Origin: Planctomycetaceae bacterium
Lineage (GTDB): Bacteria; Planctomycetota; Planctomycetia; Planctomycetales; Planctomycetaceae
DNA length: 41,474 bases
Direction of reading: 5' to 3'
Assembly (NCBI GenBank): GCA_021732785.1
Contig: JAKFUG010000040.1
Location: 1 to 41,474 of the forward strand
Shown: positions 26,016 to 33,717 of the stretch, piece after piece
How positions within the stretch are numbered: position 1 is the stretch's first letter
How the letters are laid out: the number at the start of each line of letters is the position of its first letter
Program-made: the position numbers and the translations under genes
Notes under the pieces: model-generated
Told to the model about the DNA's origin: nothing
Database searches by the model: none
The model's input: the letters and a program-made list of their open reading frames with translations, nothing else

Positions 26016-26960
26016 TCACTTGTTGCGCCAGACATCGTTCTTCGTCAGCCCGGCGGCGGACAGCAACGGTTCAATGTGTGCATAGAACCGCTTGGCATCG
26101 AGGGGGTACCCTTGCGTTGGCTTGATGTCGAGTAGCGTTCTCCGCCAGTAAGCATTGAACGCAGCCATGTGCAGTTCGCGGAGGTACTTCGAAATCATCG
26201 AAGCCAATGCGACCACGGCGTGATGCTCCGCTCGCGGCTCGAAGCTGACGGTGGCGCGGCCGACACGGTATCGACTGCACTCGGCTCCTTCGGCGAGCAC
26301 GTCGACCCATTCGCCCGGAAAAACATCTGCAAGAACGGAACCATACCGATTGCGGCCACCGTGCTTGTCACTGAAGACAACTACGGGACCGTCGACGGTG
26401 TGTGCATACGCCGTTCGCATCACTTCGGCATGCAGGCCGGAGGTGACTTCGGCCTTGTTCCCGGTGGCAACCAATCGGCGGTTGAACTCCCGTGGTGAAA
26501 CAACGGCGGAGATTGCCGCATGCAGCCGCCAGCCGACCGAAGGAGCGGCCGCCGCAAAACGAGCCGAGAAGGCGGCGATCTCGTCGATAACGGCTTCACG
26601 CGGCAGGGCATGTGTCTCTGCAGCCACCCACGGTTCATAACTCTCCGTGAGGCATGCTCCACCGAGACGCGCGTGCAACACATTCAGATCCGAGACCGCC
26701 GGCCCCCAGCCCCCCAGCAGAGACAACACGCTCCGTTCCAGATCGAGCATTCCCCGCTGCGGCTGGAAGAGCGCTTTGGAATCGGCGACGGCCAGACGGT
26801 TGAGCGCATCGCGAGGATCATTGGTCAACAGCTCGGGAAAGACGCTCCACAAGTCCGCATCGCCGGCATCGTCGGGAATCTCCCACACCACGGCGGACAC
26901 CACGAACGGGCCCAGGTTCGGCCCAAGCCCCGCTTCATCGATACCAATCCGCCATGCCAT
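26016..26960 (-). CDS. Divergent RNase HII-like protein
   Basis: A 314-residue protein of the RNase H type 2 superfamily. It begins RIGIDEAGLGPNLGPFVVSA, clearly the RNase HII opening IDEAGRGP-AGPVV with acidic D8/E9. It then has VADSKALFQPQRG (the DSK motif), VVVFSDKHGGRNRYG (third acidic residue) and ALASMISKYLRELHM (the ASIIAK helix). The G-R-G motif, which in RNase HII contacts the backbone at the RNA-DNA junction, reads G-L-G. The fourth acidic position appears to be a Glu (RAEHH) offset by one. Length is about 100 residues above usual RNase HII, with an insert near residues 60-180. It could be a paralogue with other substrate preference. It is bracketed by REP-like pairs. Confidence 0.75.
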   Translation of the reverse strand: MAWRIGIDEAGLGPNLGPFVVSAVVWEIPDDAGDADLWSVFPELLTNDPRDALNRLAVADSKALFQPQRGMLDLERSVLSLLGGWGPAVSDLNVLHARLGGACLTESYEPWVAAETHALPREAVIDEIAAFSARFAAAAPSVGWRLHAAISAVVSPREFNRRLVATGNKAEVTSGLHAEVMRTAYAHTVDGPVVVFSDKHGGRNRYGSVLADVFPGEWVDVLAEGAECSRYRVGRATVSFEPRAEHHAVVALASMISKYLRELHMAAFNAYWRRTLLDIKPTQGYPLDAKRFYAHIEPLLSAAGLTKNDVWRNK

Positions 26961-26983
26961 GCGTTTACCGGAGAAAAGTTGCC

Positions 26984-27009
26984 TCCCGGCGGCTTCTTCG
27001 CCGCCGGGA
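26984..27009. repeat. GC-rich hairpin upstream of RNase HII-like gene
   Basis: TCCCGGCGGC (26984-26993), loop TTCTTC, GCCGCCGGGA (27000-27009). A perfect 10-bp stem 24 nt upstream of the RNase HII-like start on the minus strand. It could form in the 5' leader of that gene or serve as terminator of the upstream gene. It resembles a REP-type palindrome. Confidence 0.6.
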
Positions 27010-27063
27010 CGATTTTGACATTAATGATCCCATCGCGGAAATGATTCGCGCGTGCCCAACGTA

Positions 27064-27125
27064 CCGCTCATCACGCGGAGCGTGATGGCTACTTTGGTGA
27101 CCATCACGCTCCGCGTGATGAGCGG
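27064..27125. repeat. REP-like pair B (GTAG plus hairpin), inverted
   Basis: A full 32-nt unit (27064-27095, reverse strand, ending CTACTTT) and a 25-nt partial unit (27101-27125) form a perfect 25-bp inverted repeat with a 12-nt loop. It is the same family as the pair at 25875-26008. The RNase HII-like gene lies between the two pairs. Confidence 0.9.
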
Positions 27126-27126
27126 A

Positions 27127-27209
27127 TGAACCACAAGCGTGGTTCATGGATGCGATTGCAATCTCCATCGCAATACAGAAGCCCGGCATTGCGGAAAATG
27201 TCGGGTTTC
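27127..27209. repeat. Cluster of small palindromes downstream of the MBL gene
   Basis: TGAACCAC-AAGC-GTGGTTCA (27127-27146) is a perfect 8-bp stem. GAAGCCCGGCATT (27179-27191) pairs with AATGTCGGGTTTC (27197-27209) with two mismatches. The second matches the hairpin after secA (40077-40106). On the minus strand it comes 9 nt after the stop at 27218, so it may terminate that gene. Confidence 0.6.
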
Positions 27210-27217
27210 GACGCGGT

Positions 27218-28264
27218 TTACCGCACGGAAAACTCGCGCTGTTTACTGAAGAGGCCGACTTGCACCGTGTATGACGCACCGTCTTTCGCGACGGACGCCT
27301 TGATGTAATTCCCCTGGCAGGCGTTCGTGTCTTCCTGATTCGCGATGTTCACCGCGGGGGCTTGCTCTTCCGGTGAGAGCTTGATGTTGCGGTGCAATTG
27401 ATACATTGCCTGCAGCGACTTCACTTCCTTCAGCGTCTTGATCGTATTGGCATGCGCCCCCTTGGTGGGCCCGTTGCACGACACCGCCACGTGCGGGTCG
27501 ATCGCTAACACGAGCGCGGGGTTATTGCTCACTTCCAGACCGTGATGCGTCACCATGAACAGATCGACCTGTCCGATGGGATTCTTCGGCGTCATCAACT
27601 TGGCTTCCGTGTTCCACGTCAGATCGCCGCAGCAGAGGAACCGGAACTTGCCGAACGACAGCAGCAGGCTGATGCTCCTGGCGTTATCGGTCGGATCATC
27701 CGCCTGCGGGACATGGCGATCGGCATACGGATTCGCCGGACCTTCATTGGGTAACACTTCACCACTCGCGGTGACCACCTTGATTGCCAACGGAGTCGCG
27801 GCGGACTTGAGGGGCAGGGCTTCTCCCACCTTCACGGCTTTCGACTTATTCTGCGCTGCGGCGCGGTACTGCACGATCCGTTCGCCGAACTTGTTGTCTT
27901 CCGCGAGGGTCTCGGGAATACCACGGTCCCAGAACTGCCCGATCTTGATCTGACTGGCCAGCGCCGCATGATTCCCGTAATGGTCGAGATGCCAATGCGA
28001 GACCACGGCGTGATCAATCTGTGATCGCCCGGCGACTTCCTTCACGACTTTCAGAATGCGATCGCGATCGCGGCCACCATAATCGGGATAGCCCGAGTCG
28101 ATCAGCATCGATTCGCCCGCCGGAGTGACGAACAGCGTCGCGGCGCCTCCTTCGACGTCAATGAAGTAGATGTCGAGGCGGCCGTCGCGTTCATCGGCGA
28201 AGGACTTCGTCGCTGCAAAAGCGAGGAGTCCGATCGTTAAGCAGAAACGTGAAATGGTACGCAT
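27218..28264 (-). CDS. Secreted metallo-beta-lactamase-fold hydrolase
   Basis: A 348-residue exported protein: signal peptide MRTISRFCLTIGLLAFAATK then SFADE. The metallo-beta-lactamase fold is clear from LDIYFIDVEGGAATLFVTP, MLIDSGYPDYGGRDRDRI and the metal motif SHWHLDHYG (H90, H92, D94, H95), followed later by FRFLCCGDLTWNTEAKLM and VTHHGLEVS. This resembles the hydrolase domain found in ComEC and in free-standing relatives (DVG-AT-L opening). The domain ends with a C-terminal beta-rich extension of about 90 residues. No substrate can be named. The ComEC channel part is absent, so a DNA-uptake role is not implied. Confidence 0.85.
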   Translation of the reverse strand: MRTISRFCLTIGLLAFAATKSFADERDGRLDIYFIDVEGGAATLFVTPAGESMLIDSGYPDYGGRDRDRILKVVKEVAGRSQIDHAVVSHWHLDHYGNHAALASQIKIGQFWDRGIPETLAEDNKFGERIVQYRAAAQNKSKAVKVGEALPLKSAATPLAIKVVTASGEVLPNEGPANPYADRHVPQADDPTDNARSISLLLSFGKFRFLCCGDLTWNTEAKLMTPKNPIGQVDLFMVTHHGLEVSNNPALVLAIDPHVAVSCNGPTKGAHANTIKTLKEVKSLQAMYQLHRNIKLSPEEQAPAVNIANQEDTNACQGNYIKASVAKDGASYTVQVGLFSKQREFSVR

Positions 28265-28304
28265 GGTGCATCTCTTTGAAGAGGGTAGGGGATGTCGTGT
28301 CGCC

Positions 28305-28399
28305 GCACCCCGGCTGCTTCCTGGCAGCCGGGGTGCTTGGATGAGGCAAAGCGTGTTGTTCGCTCAAGCATCCCGGCTGCGAAGAAGCAGCCGGGATGC
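28305..28399. repeat. Pair of REP-like hairpins (GCAYCCCGGCTGC)
   Basis: Hairpin one: GCACCCCGGCTGC (28305-28317), loop TTCCTG, GCAGCCGGGGTGC (28324-28336). Hairpin two: GCATCCCGGCTGC (28368-28380), loop GAAGAA, GCAGCCGGGATGC (28387-28399). Both stems are perfect over 13 bp, the sequences are related, and the loops are complementary in sense (TTC against GAA). They form a BIME-like doublet with a 31-nt spacer. Confidence 0.88.
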
Positions 28400-28657
28400 G
28401 GCCAAATCCGGAAGTGAGGAAGTGTTGCCAATCGGGAACGCTAACGGATGCCGCGCGAGAACTCAAATCCGACAGGTGTTGGCCGTCCAATCGTTACAGC
28501 CCGCGCGGTCGAATGCGGGCGGGAGCGAGCGCGGCGAGGTTTCAACATTGCGATCTCTTTCCCTAATAAGGAGTTCCGCTGATCGGTTTGCGGTTCGGAG
28601 GTGCGTCAGACTGTTCCGTCTGCGCAAGGAGTTCCGCGCGTACTCTCGTGAAGCCGT

Positions 28658-28686
28658 TTGACCACCCCTGTTTCGCGCCCTATAGT
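28658..28686 (+). promoter_or_regulatory. Candidate sigma-70 promoter for the S41 peptidase operon
   Basis: TTGACC (28658-28663), a 17-nt spacer, TATAGT (28681-28686). This is close to the consensus TTGACA-N17-TATAAT. Transcription would start near 28693, giving a leader of about 145 nt. Confidence 0.6.
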
Positions 28687-28837
28687 CGAATGTGTCACTC
28701 GCACAACACTCTGTCACCGCAAGGGATGGCTCGTGTGCGGGTGGGACTCACGACGGGTCCATCAGCTGCCGCGCTCTGTGGGGGAACGCGGCACATCGGC
28801 TGTTTGGGTTACCCGTTGAGTTCCTGGGGGGAAATCG

Positions 28838-30478
28838 ATGACGATCTTCGCGCTGGGTCAGCGCTGGCTGACACTCTTGGTGGTGATTGCGGCTTGGGGA
28901 AACACTGGGCTGCCAATCGCTCACGCCGAACCAACGGCGACCGTGGCAGATGACGAACGGACCGCGGTCCGAAACGGCGTCGAAATGGAGCGGTCGCGCC
29001 GGTGGCTCGATGCCATCGAGCACTACGAAAAGGCGATCAAAGAGTATCCCGAGAGCGAATCAATCAAGTACGGCTTGCGTCGCAGCAAGGTCCACTTCTC
29101 GGTGGAACGCCGCTACACCGACAAGTCGTTTGTCGAGAAACTCCTTGCTCAATCGCCCTCCGCGTCAATGCAATACATCGACGACGTACTGACCAAAATT
29201 CGCGATCACTATGTGGATCCGGTCAGTGCGACGTCTTTCGTGGCGCACGGCACCGAGAGCCTGTATCACGCTTTGAATAACCCGCGGTTCGTCGAGAAAA
29301 ACATCCCGAACGCATCGCCCGAAAGCGTAACGCGGTTACGACAGACACTGAAAGACCGCTATTGGAACAAGTCCGTCGGCGGCGTCGATGGTGCCCGGCA
29401 AGTGATCACCGAAGTGTCGTCGATTGCCCAACGTGACGTGCAACTCGGTATGACACCGATCGCCATGGAATATCTTTTCGGCGGCTGCAATGCCCTCGAC
29501 GACTACAGCACCTATCTCACGCCGTCGAAGCTCGACGACCTGTATGGCAACATCGAAGGAGAATTCGTCGGTATCGGCATCGAGATGAAGGCCGAAGTCG
29601 GTAAAGGCTTGCTGCTCGTCAACGTTCTTCCCGAGAGCCCGGCGGAAGAGGGCGGGGCTAACAGCGGCGACTTCATCACCAAAATTGACGGTGTCGATTG
29701 TCGCAACATGACGACCGAACAAGCCGCAGGAATGCTGCAAGGCACGCCCGAAAGCCGCGTCAAACTGCAACTCACCGATCCCGACACGCAGGCCACCCGC
29801 GATACCGCGCTCGTTCGCCGGGCGGTGAAGGTGAAGAGCATCCCGGTTGCCCAGATGATCGACCACATCAACGGCATCGGCTACATCAAAATGACCGGCT
29901 TCCAGAAGCATACGGCCGAAGAACTGGATGCCGCACTCTTGCGGTTGCATCGTGAAAACATGCAAGCGTTGATCTGGGACCTGCGTGGCAACCCGGGCGG
30001 TTTGCTGACCGCCGCCGTGGAAGTGCTCGACCGCTTCATTGACGATGGGGTGCTGGTGTCGACAAAAGGCCGCAGTGCCGATCAGAACTGGAGCTACTCG
30101 GCTCAACGGACGGGCACGTGGAAGACACCACTCGTGTTGCTGGTGGATGGCGACAGTGCCAGTGCGAGTGAAATTGTGGCCGGGGCGATTCGGGACCATC
30201 ACCGCGGACAAATCGTCGGTCGCAAGACCTATGGAAAATGGTCGGTGCAGAGTATCCTGCCTGGACCGAGCAACACCGGCATGCGGTTGACCACGGCGAA
30301 GTTTTATGCTCCGTCCGGCCAGACGTTCGGCAAGATCGGGGTGAACCCGGACATTGCGATTGCTGATCCGACGCCGACGCATCGCACCGGTTATCGCAGT
30401 GCCAAACGAACCTACGATGATGACCGCGACGTACAGTCCGGTATGGATGTCCTGAGAAAACAACTGGCCCGCCGATGA
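28838..30478 (+). CDS. S41-family C-terminal processing peptidase
   Basis: A 546-residue exported serine protease of the Ctp/Prc family, which trims proteins at hydrophobic C-terminal ends. Signal peptide about 1-30 (ends PIAHAEP). A helical N-terminal part (with ERSRRWLDAIEHYEKAIKEY, TPR-like) comes first, then a PDZ domain (GEFVGIGIEMKAEVGKGLLL, about 245-330) and the S41 core. The catalytic Ser is S442 in GDSASASEIVAGA, and the catalytic Lys is K467 in GRKTYGKWSVQ, exactly 25 residues later as in Prc. The Trp after GK is unusual (normally GKGSVQ). The start is ATG 28838 with GGGGGGAAA just upstream. Its stop overlaps the next gene (ATGA), so a joint function is likely. Confidence 0.92.
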   Translation: MTIFALGQRWLTLLVVIAAWGNTGLPIAHAEPTATVADDERTAVRNGVEMERSRRWLDAIEHYEKAIKEYPESESIKYGLRRSKVHFSVERRYTDKSFVEKLLAQSPSASMQYIDDVLTKIRDHYVDPVSATSFVAHGTESLYHALNNPRFVEKNIPNASPESVTRLRQTLKDRYWNKSVGGVDGARQVITEVSSIAQRDVQLGMTPIAMEYLFGGCNALDDYSTYLTPSKLDDLYGNIEGEFVGIGIEMKAEVGKGLLLVNVLPESPAEEGGANSGDFITKIDGVDCRNMTTEQAAGMLQGTPESRVKLQLTDPDTQATRDTALVRRAVKVKSIPVAQMIDHINGIGYIKMTGFQKHTAEELDAALLRLHRENMQALIWDLRGNPGGLLTAAVEVLDRFIDDGVLVSTKGRSADQNWSYSAQRTGTWKTPLVLLVDGDSASASEIVAGAIRDHHRGQIVGRKTYGKWSVQSILPGPSNTGMRLTTAKFYAPSGQTFGKIGVNPDIAIADPTPTHRTGYRSAKRTYDDDRDVQSGMDVLRKQLARR

Positions 30479-31368
30479 CGTCCGGATCGCCCGATTGGTT
30501 GATGCAGGCTCGCGGCGAGCGACCGCTGTTACGCTGGAGTTTTGCCACCGACGCGCGATTGACCGACATGCGTTATGCCCGGGAAACCGGGGAGGTTCTG
30601 GCCGCCGATGATTCGGGCGGCCTTTATCTTTTGGATCGCCGTGGTCAAGTGGCCGCACTCACCCGCACCGGCCATCAATTTCGCTTCGTCGCCTTTGCCG
30701 ATACGGGCTCCGCGGGGGCGGTGATTGTCGACGATCGGCAAGTGGCATGGCTCGATCGCCATCTGCAGTTTGTCTGGAAGCGTTCCCTGCCCGATGAAGC
30801 CATCGGCATGGCAATGGACCCGTATGGCACGCATGTGATCGTTGCGCTCGCCAACGGGCAGAACGTGATCTACAACGCCGACAAAAAGAAACTGCTGGAA
30901 TTCGAATCGTTGCGGCCGCTGCGTTATCTGCAATGGACCGCCGCCACGGCAGGGTTCCTTGCCGCCGCCGATTATGGATTCTTCGCGAAGTATTCTTTGC
31001 AGGGCGATCTCGACTGGAGTGAGCGCCTGTGGTCCACGGTTTCCGATCTGGCGGTCACCGGTGATGGCGAAATGGTGGTCCTCGCCGGTCTGGCCCACGG
31101 CGTGCAGGTCTACGATTCGCAGGGAGCCGCGCAGGGATCATTTGTCCTCGACGGCACCGCGAGCCTCGTGGCGACATCATACAATCGTCGGCGCATCGTC
31201 GCCGCAACATTGGAGCGGCATATCACACTCCTCGACACCGAGGGGACGATGCGGTGGATGGTGCAACCGCCCGAGGACGTGCTCCGGCTGCAAATGAGTC
31301 CCATGGGCGACAACGTTGTCATCGGCTTTGCCGATGGCCGCATTACCCGGCTCGATGCGGCCTCGTGA
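30475..31368 (+). CDS. WD40/PQQ-like beta-propeller protein, coupled to S41 gene
   Basis: A 297-residue protein with repeated beta-propeller blades, probably cytosolic as no signal peptide is present. Repeats of the form G-L-Y-L-L-D-R-R-G (about 48), VAWLDRHLQFVWKRSL, VIYNADKKKLLEFESL, VQVYDSQGAAQGSFVLDG, ITLLDTEGTMRWMVQPP and FADGRITRLDAAS are visible, roughly seven. The ATG overlaps the S41 stop as ATGA, so translation is coupled. Its role is unknown. It may sense or bind a ligand or partner and act with the peptidase, but the two would be on opposite sides of the membrane if the signal predictions are right. It ends just before a long palindrome. Confidence 0.82.
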   Translation: MTSGSPDWLMQARGERPLLRWSFATDARLTDMRYARETGEVLAADDSGGLYLLDRRGQVAALTRTGHQFRFVAFADTGSAGAVIVDDRQVAWLDRHLQFVWKRSLPDEAIGMAMDPYGTHVIVALANGQNVIYNADKKKLLEFESLRPLRYLQWTAATAGFLAAADYGFFAKYSLQGDLDWSERLWSTVSDLAVTGDGEMVVLAGLAHGVQVYDSQGAAQGSFVLDGTASLVATSYNRRRIVAATLERHITLLDTEGTMRWMVQPPEDVLRLQMSPMGDNVVIGFADGRITRLDAAS

Positions 31369-31385
31369 TCTCAACGCGATTGTTT

Positions 31386-31473
31386 AGCCGCGACCCGCCG
31401 GGGGAGCGCTGGCGTGGAGCGCGCGACCCGTGTCGTGATGTCCACACGAGCGCTCCCCTGGCGGGTCGCGGCT
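31386..31473. repeat. Palindromic repeat between convergent genes, 25-bp arms
   Basis: Left arm 31386-31410 and right arm 31449-31473 are complementary at 24 of 25 positions, with a 38-nt loop that itself holds small palindromes. It separates the propeller gene (stop 31368) from the convergent mini-protein gene (stop 31484) and could terminate both. Confidence 0.9.
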
Positions 31474-31483
31474 CAACGGTGGA

Positions 31484-31642
31484 TCACCGTGGGCGTAACA
31501 CGGGCGGTAAATCGCCGTTGGTGTGCGTGCGATCAACAATTTTGAACGTGACTTCGTCATCGTGAATTTCGACGACGGTGACGAGATGATCGCCGATGTG
31601 AAGAACATCACCGACAGACAATTCCAGTTCAATGGGCTGCAC
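31484..31642 (-). CDS. 52-residue CsrA-like mini-protein
   Basis: A short gene supported by a strong ribosome site: GGAGG then six bases then GTG 31642. The protein (52 residues) has a central block VGDVLHIGDHLVTVVEIHDD then EVTFKIVD. This lines up closely with the start of CsrA (VGE-L-IGD---VTV------QVRIGV). It lacks the N-terminal MLVLTRK and the C-terminal REEI region that holds the critical RNA-binding Arg in CsrA, and instead ends PPVLRPR. It could be a truncated regulator, an unrelated small beta protein with the same pattern, or a family specific to planctomycetes. The longer frame upstream (to 31714) has no supporting ribosome site. It lies downstream of the DUF1559-like lipoprotein on the same strand. 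Confidence 0.7.
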   Translation of the reverse strand: MQPIELELSVGDVLHIGDHLVTVVEIHDDEVTFKIVDRTHTNGDLPPVLRPR

Positions 31643-31733
31643 GCTCGGCCTCCATGAGACAACTAACACCACGGCTTCCACCGTTGGGCCGCAGACTATA
31701 CCAAGACCGAACAATTTTTCGCAATGATTTTTT

Positions 31734-33539
31734 CTACGGCGCGACGTTCAACAACGATTGAACCAGGGCGTCGAAGTCCATCGGCCGCTTCACCGTGATG
31801 CGCAATGACTCCCCTTCGGCGTCCATTTGCAGTCCCTCCAAAAGGGCCGACAACCGTGCTTTGATGGAACGATCTCCATTTTTATGATCGTCCGCGGACA
31901 ACCCCGCGCGCTGGATTTCAATCTGTTTCAACAAGAACAGTTTCAACGGCTCCGCTGATGACGACTGCCGCAACAGAATTCGGATTGTCGCCAGATTGTC
32001 GGCATCGGGATCAATCCCACAGACCAGCCCTTCGACGCTCATGACAAAAGAAATCCACTCCTGCAGCGGCGGCGGAAAGACCACCGGGCGTTGCTTCAAC
32101 AGCTCATGAATCGGCCCCGCATCGAGCGCGATCACGAACGGCGCGGAGCCAGCTTGATGCCGCCATGACGTCAACCGGCTGTCCTCGGGGCGGGCTTCCG
32201 AGAGGTTGGACACCAGCGACTGGCCCCCCAGCAACAGCGTACGGTCATTGGCAAAGTGGATTGCCAATGACCGCTGCAAATCGACAATGCCGGCCGTCGT
32301 GCCCTGCTCGCGGTATTCAAAACTGCGGGTGGCTGACATCTCCGCTTCCAAAAGGCCCGCCACATCAAAATCACCGGCGGCACGGCAGACGACCGCAAAA
32401 CTTTCCGCGGCGTTGACCGGCCCACTCAAGATTTTTCGCGGAACCACCATCGTCAGCGAATCCAGTTGCTCGGGCTCCAACTGATGTTGGGCCAACCACG
32501 CGACGCCGTTGCGAATTCGCGCGCCATACGAACCGAGCCAGGTTTGCACGACGTTTCGCGGTGCGGCACCATCGGCGTCGATGGCAACCGTGCGGTACAC
32601 GGCGGCTCGTAGCGGATGCAACAATAGTCGCCGCGGTTGCACAGACACGGCACACCACGTCTCCGCCGGAAGCACCAAGGGCAGGGCTGTTGTGGAATCC
32701 GCCATCGACTCCCCATTCGCAGTCACGGCCTGAACTTTTGAAGGCCGGGGAATGGCTTCCAACCAAGTCGGCAATGCGTCAGTGCGCGAACTCTGCCACC
32801 AAGCCTGCCAGTCCGCCGGAGAGGCATTCGGCTTCACCGTTAACAGCCGACCATCGCGAAGCACGATTGCTTCCGGGATCGTCGAAGCCGCTTCGGTGAC
32901 CTGACCGGGTTTCGTCCAGATTTCACCAGCAGCTTCGGGGACCACGACCAGCAGGACATCCTCTCGCGCCGGAATCCCCATCGGCCGGGAGAGTTGCGTG
33001 AGCCCTAGCGCATCATCGCCATAAGCCTTCGGCATCCGCTCGACCAACGACATGTTGTGCGGGCGATCCCACGGCTCATCGAGATGAAACTGGCGATACA
33101 ACTCGGCTTCTTCAAGAAAGGGGAGCAGATGCACGCGCCAGCTCAGCCCCGTTGATGCCACGTCATTCGCGCGGCCCTCATCGTCCGGGACTTGACCATG
33201 TTGCTTTTCATAGTCGAGTAAGGCATGTGCGATGCGATGCCAGGCCTGTCGCAGTCGTCGCGGTTCGGCTTCGACCTGTAAACGTTGCACCGTGGTGCGA
33301 ATCCGCTCGCGTAACGATTCCGCCGAACGTTTTTTCACCGCCGGAACATTCGCCGGAGTTGCCACCGTGGGAGCAACCGACGGCACAGACGGCGGCGATC
33401 TATCGGACGGCGACGGCTTTTGCTCAACCACCGGCGGCGCAGCGACAGGCTTCGAACACCCGGGCTGGACCATCAGCCAAGCAGCCGACGCGACCATGCT
33501 CATCCGCATCATCCAGCGGCGGGCGCTGTCTGCGTTCAT
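31734..33539 (-). CDS. DUF1559-like lipoprotein
   Basis: A 601-residue predicted lipoprotein. The signal peptide MNADSARRWMMRMSMVASAA then WLMVQPGC ends in a plausible lipobox (VQPGC, not ideal). A proline/serine/valine linker follows, then RLRQAWHRIAHALLDYEKQH and LSWRVHLLPFLEEAELYRQF with HLDEPWDRPHN, the hallmark of the DUF1559 domain that follows type IV pilin-like N-termini in planctomycetes. The pilin-like N-terminal helix is replaced by the lipoprotein signal here. The C-terminal half, with LLLGGQSLVSNLS and SVEGLVCGIDPDADNL, is not recognised. Start ATG 33539 has GGAG 8 nt upstream. The open frame upstream of it looks non-coding. It is divergent from the ceramidase-like gene. Confidence 0.83.
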   Translation of the reverse strand: MNADSARRWMMRMSMVASAAWLMVQPGCSKPVAAPPVVEQKPSPSDRSPPSVPSVAPTVATPANVPAVKKRSAESLRERIRTTVQRLQVEAEPRRLRQAWHRIAHALLDYEKQHGQVPDDEGRANDVASTGLSWRVHLLPFLEEAELYRQFHLDEPWDRPHNMSLVERMPKAYGDDALGLTQLSRPMGIPAREDVLLVVVPEAAGEIWTKPGQVTEAASTIPEAIVLRDGRLLTVKPNASPADWQAWWQSSRTDALPTWLEAIPRPSKVQAVTANGESMADSTTALPLVLPAETWCAVSVQPRRLLLHPLRAAVYRTVAIDADGAAPRNVVQTWLGSYGARIRNGVAWLAQHQLEPEQLDSLTMVVPRKILSGPVNAAESFAVVCRAAGDFDVAGLLEAEMSATRSFEYREQGTTAGIVDLQRSLAIHFANDRTLLLGGQSLVSNLSEARPEDSRLTSWRHQAGSAPFVIALDAGPIHELLKQRPVVFPPPLQEWISFVMSVEGLVCGIDPDADNLATIRILLRQSSSAEPLKLFLLKQIEIQRAGLSADDHKNGDRSIKARLSALLEGLQMDAEGESLRITVKRPMDFDALVQSLLNVAP

Positions 33540-33717
33540 ATCCTGCGCTCCGTGAGACCGATCAGCATCTTCACCGATTTCATCGGGATGGTACCGCTCA
33601 CGCAATGTCCGGAACAGATCATTCTGCCAGCCGTGATCACTGGCGAATCCGCTTCCGACATGACCACAATCAGGCAAACGACGCTCGACCGTATGGATCC
33701 TCACGGAGTTCGAGTTC

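Larger units (their letters stand above)
28265..28837. other. Intergenic region between MBL and S41 genes
   Basis: About 570 nt between divergent genes with no credible coding region. It contains the two hairpins at 28305-28399, a good sigma-70-like promoter at 28658-28686 and a leader with a small stem (TGCCGCG 28767-28773 with CGCGGCA 28787-28793). The middle portion shows nothing I can name. Confidence 0.5.

Noticed and set aside
27555-27953. Plus-strand frame opposite the MBL-fold gene
   Set aside because: No domain, no ribosome site, and opposite to a clearly coding gene with intact metal motif.
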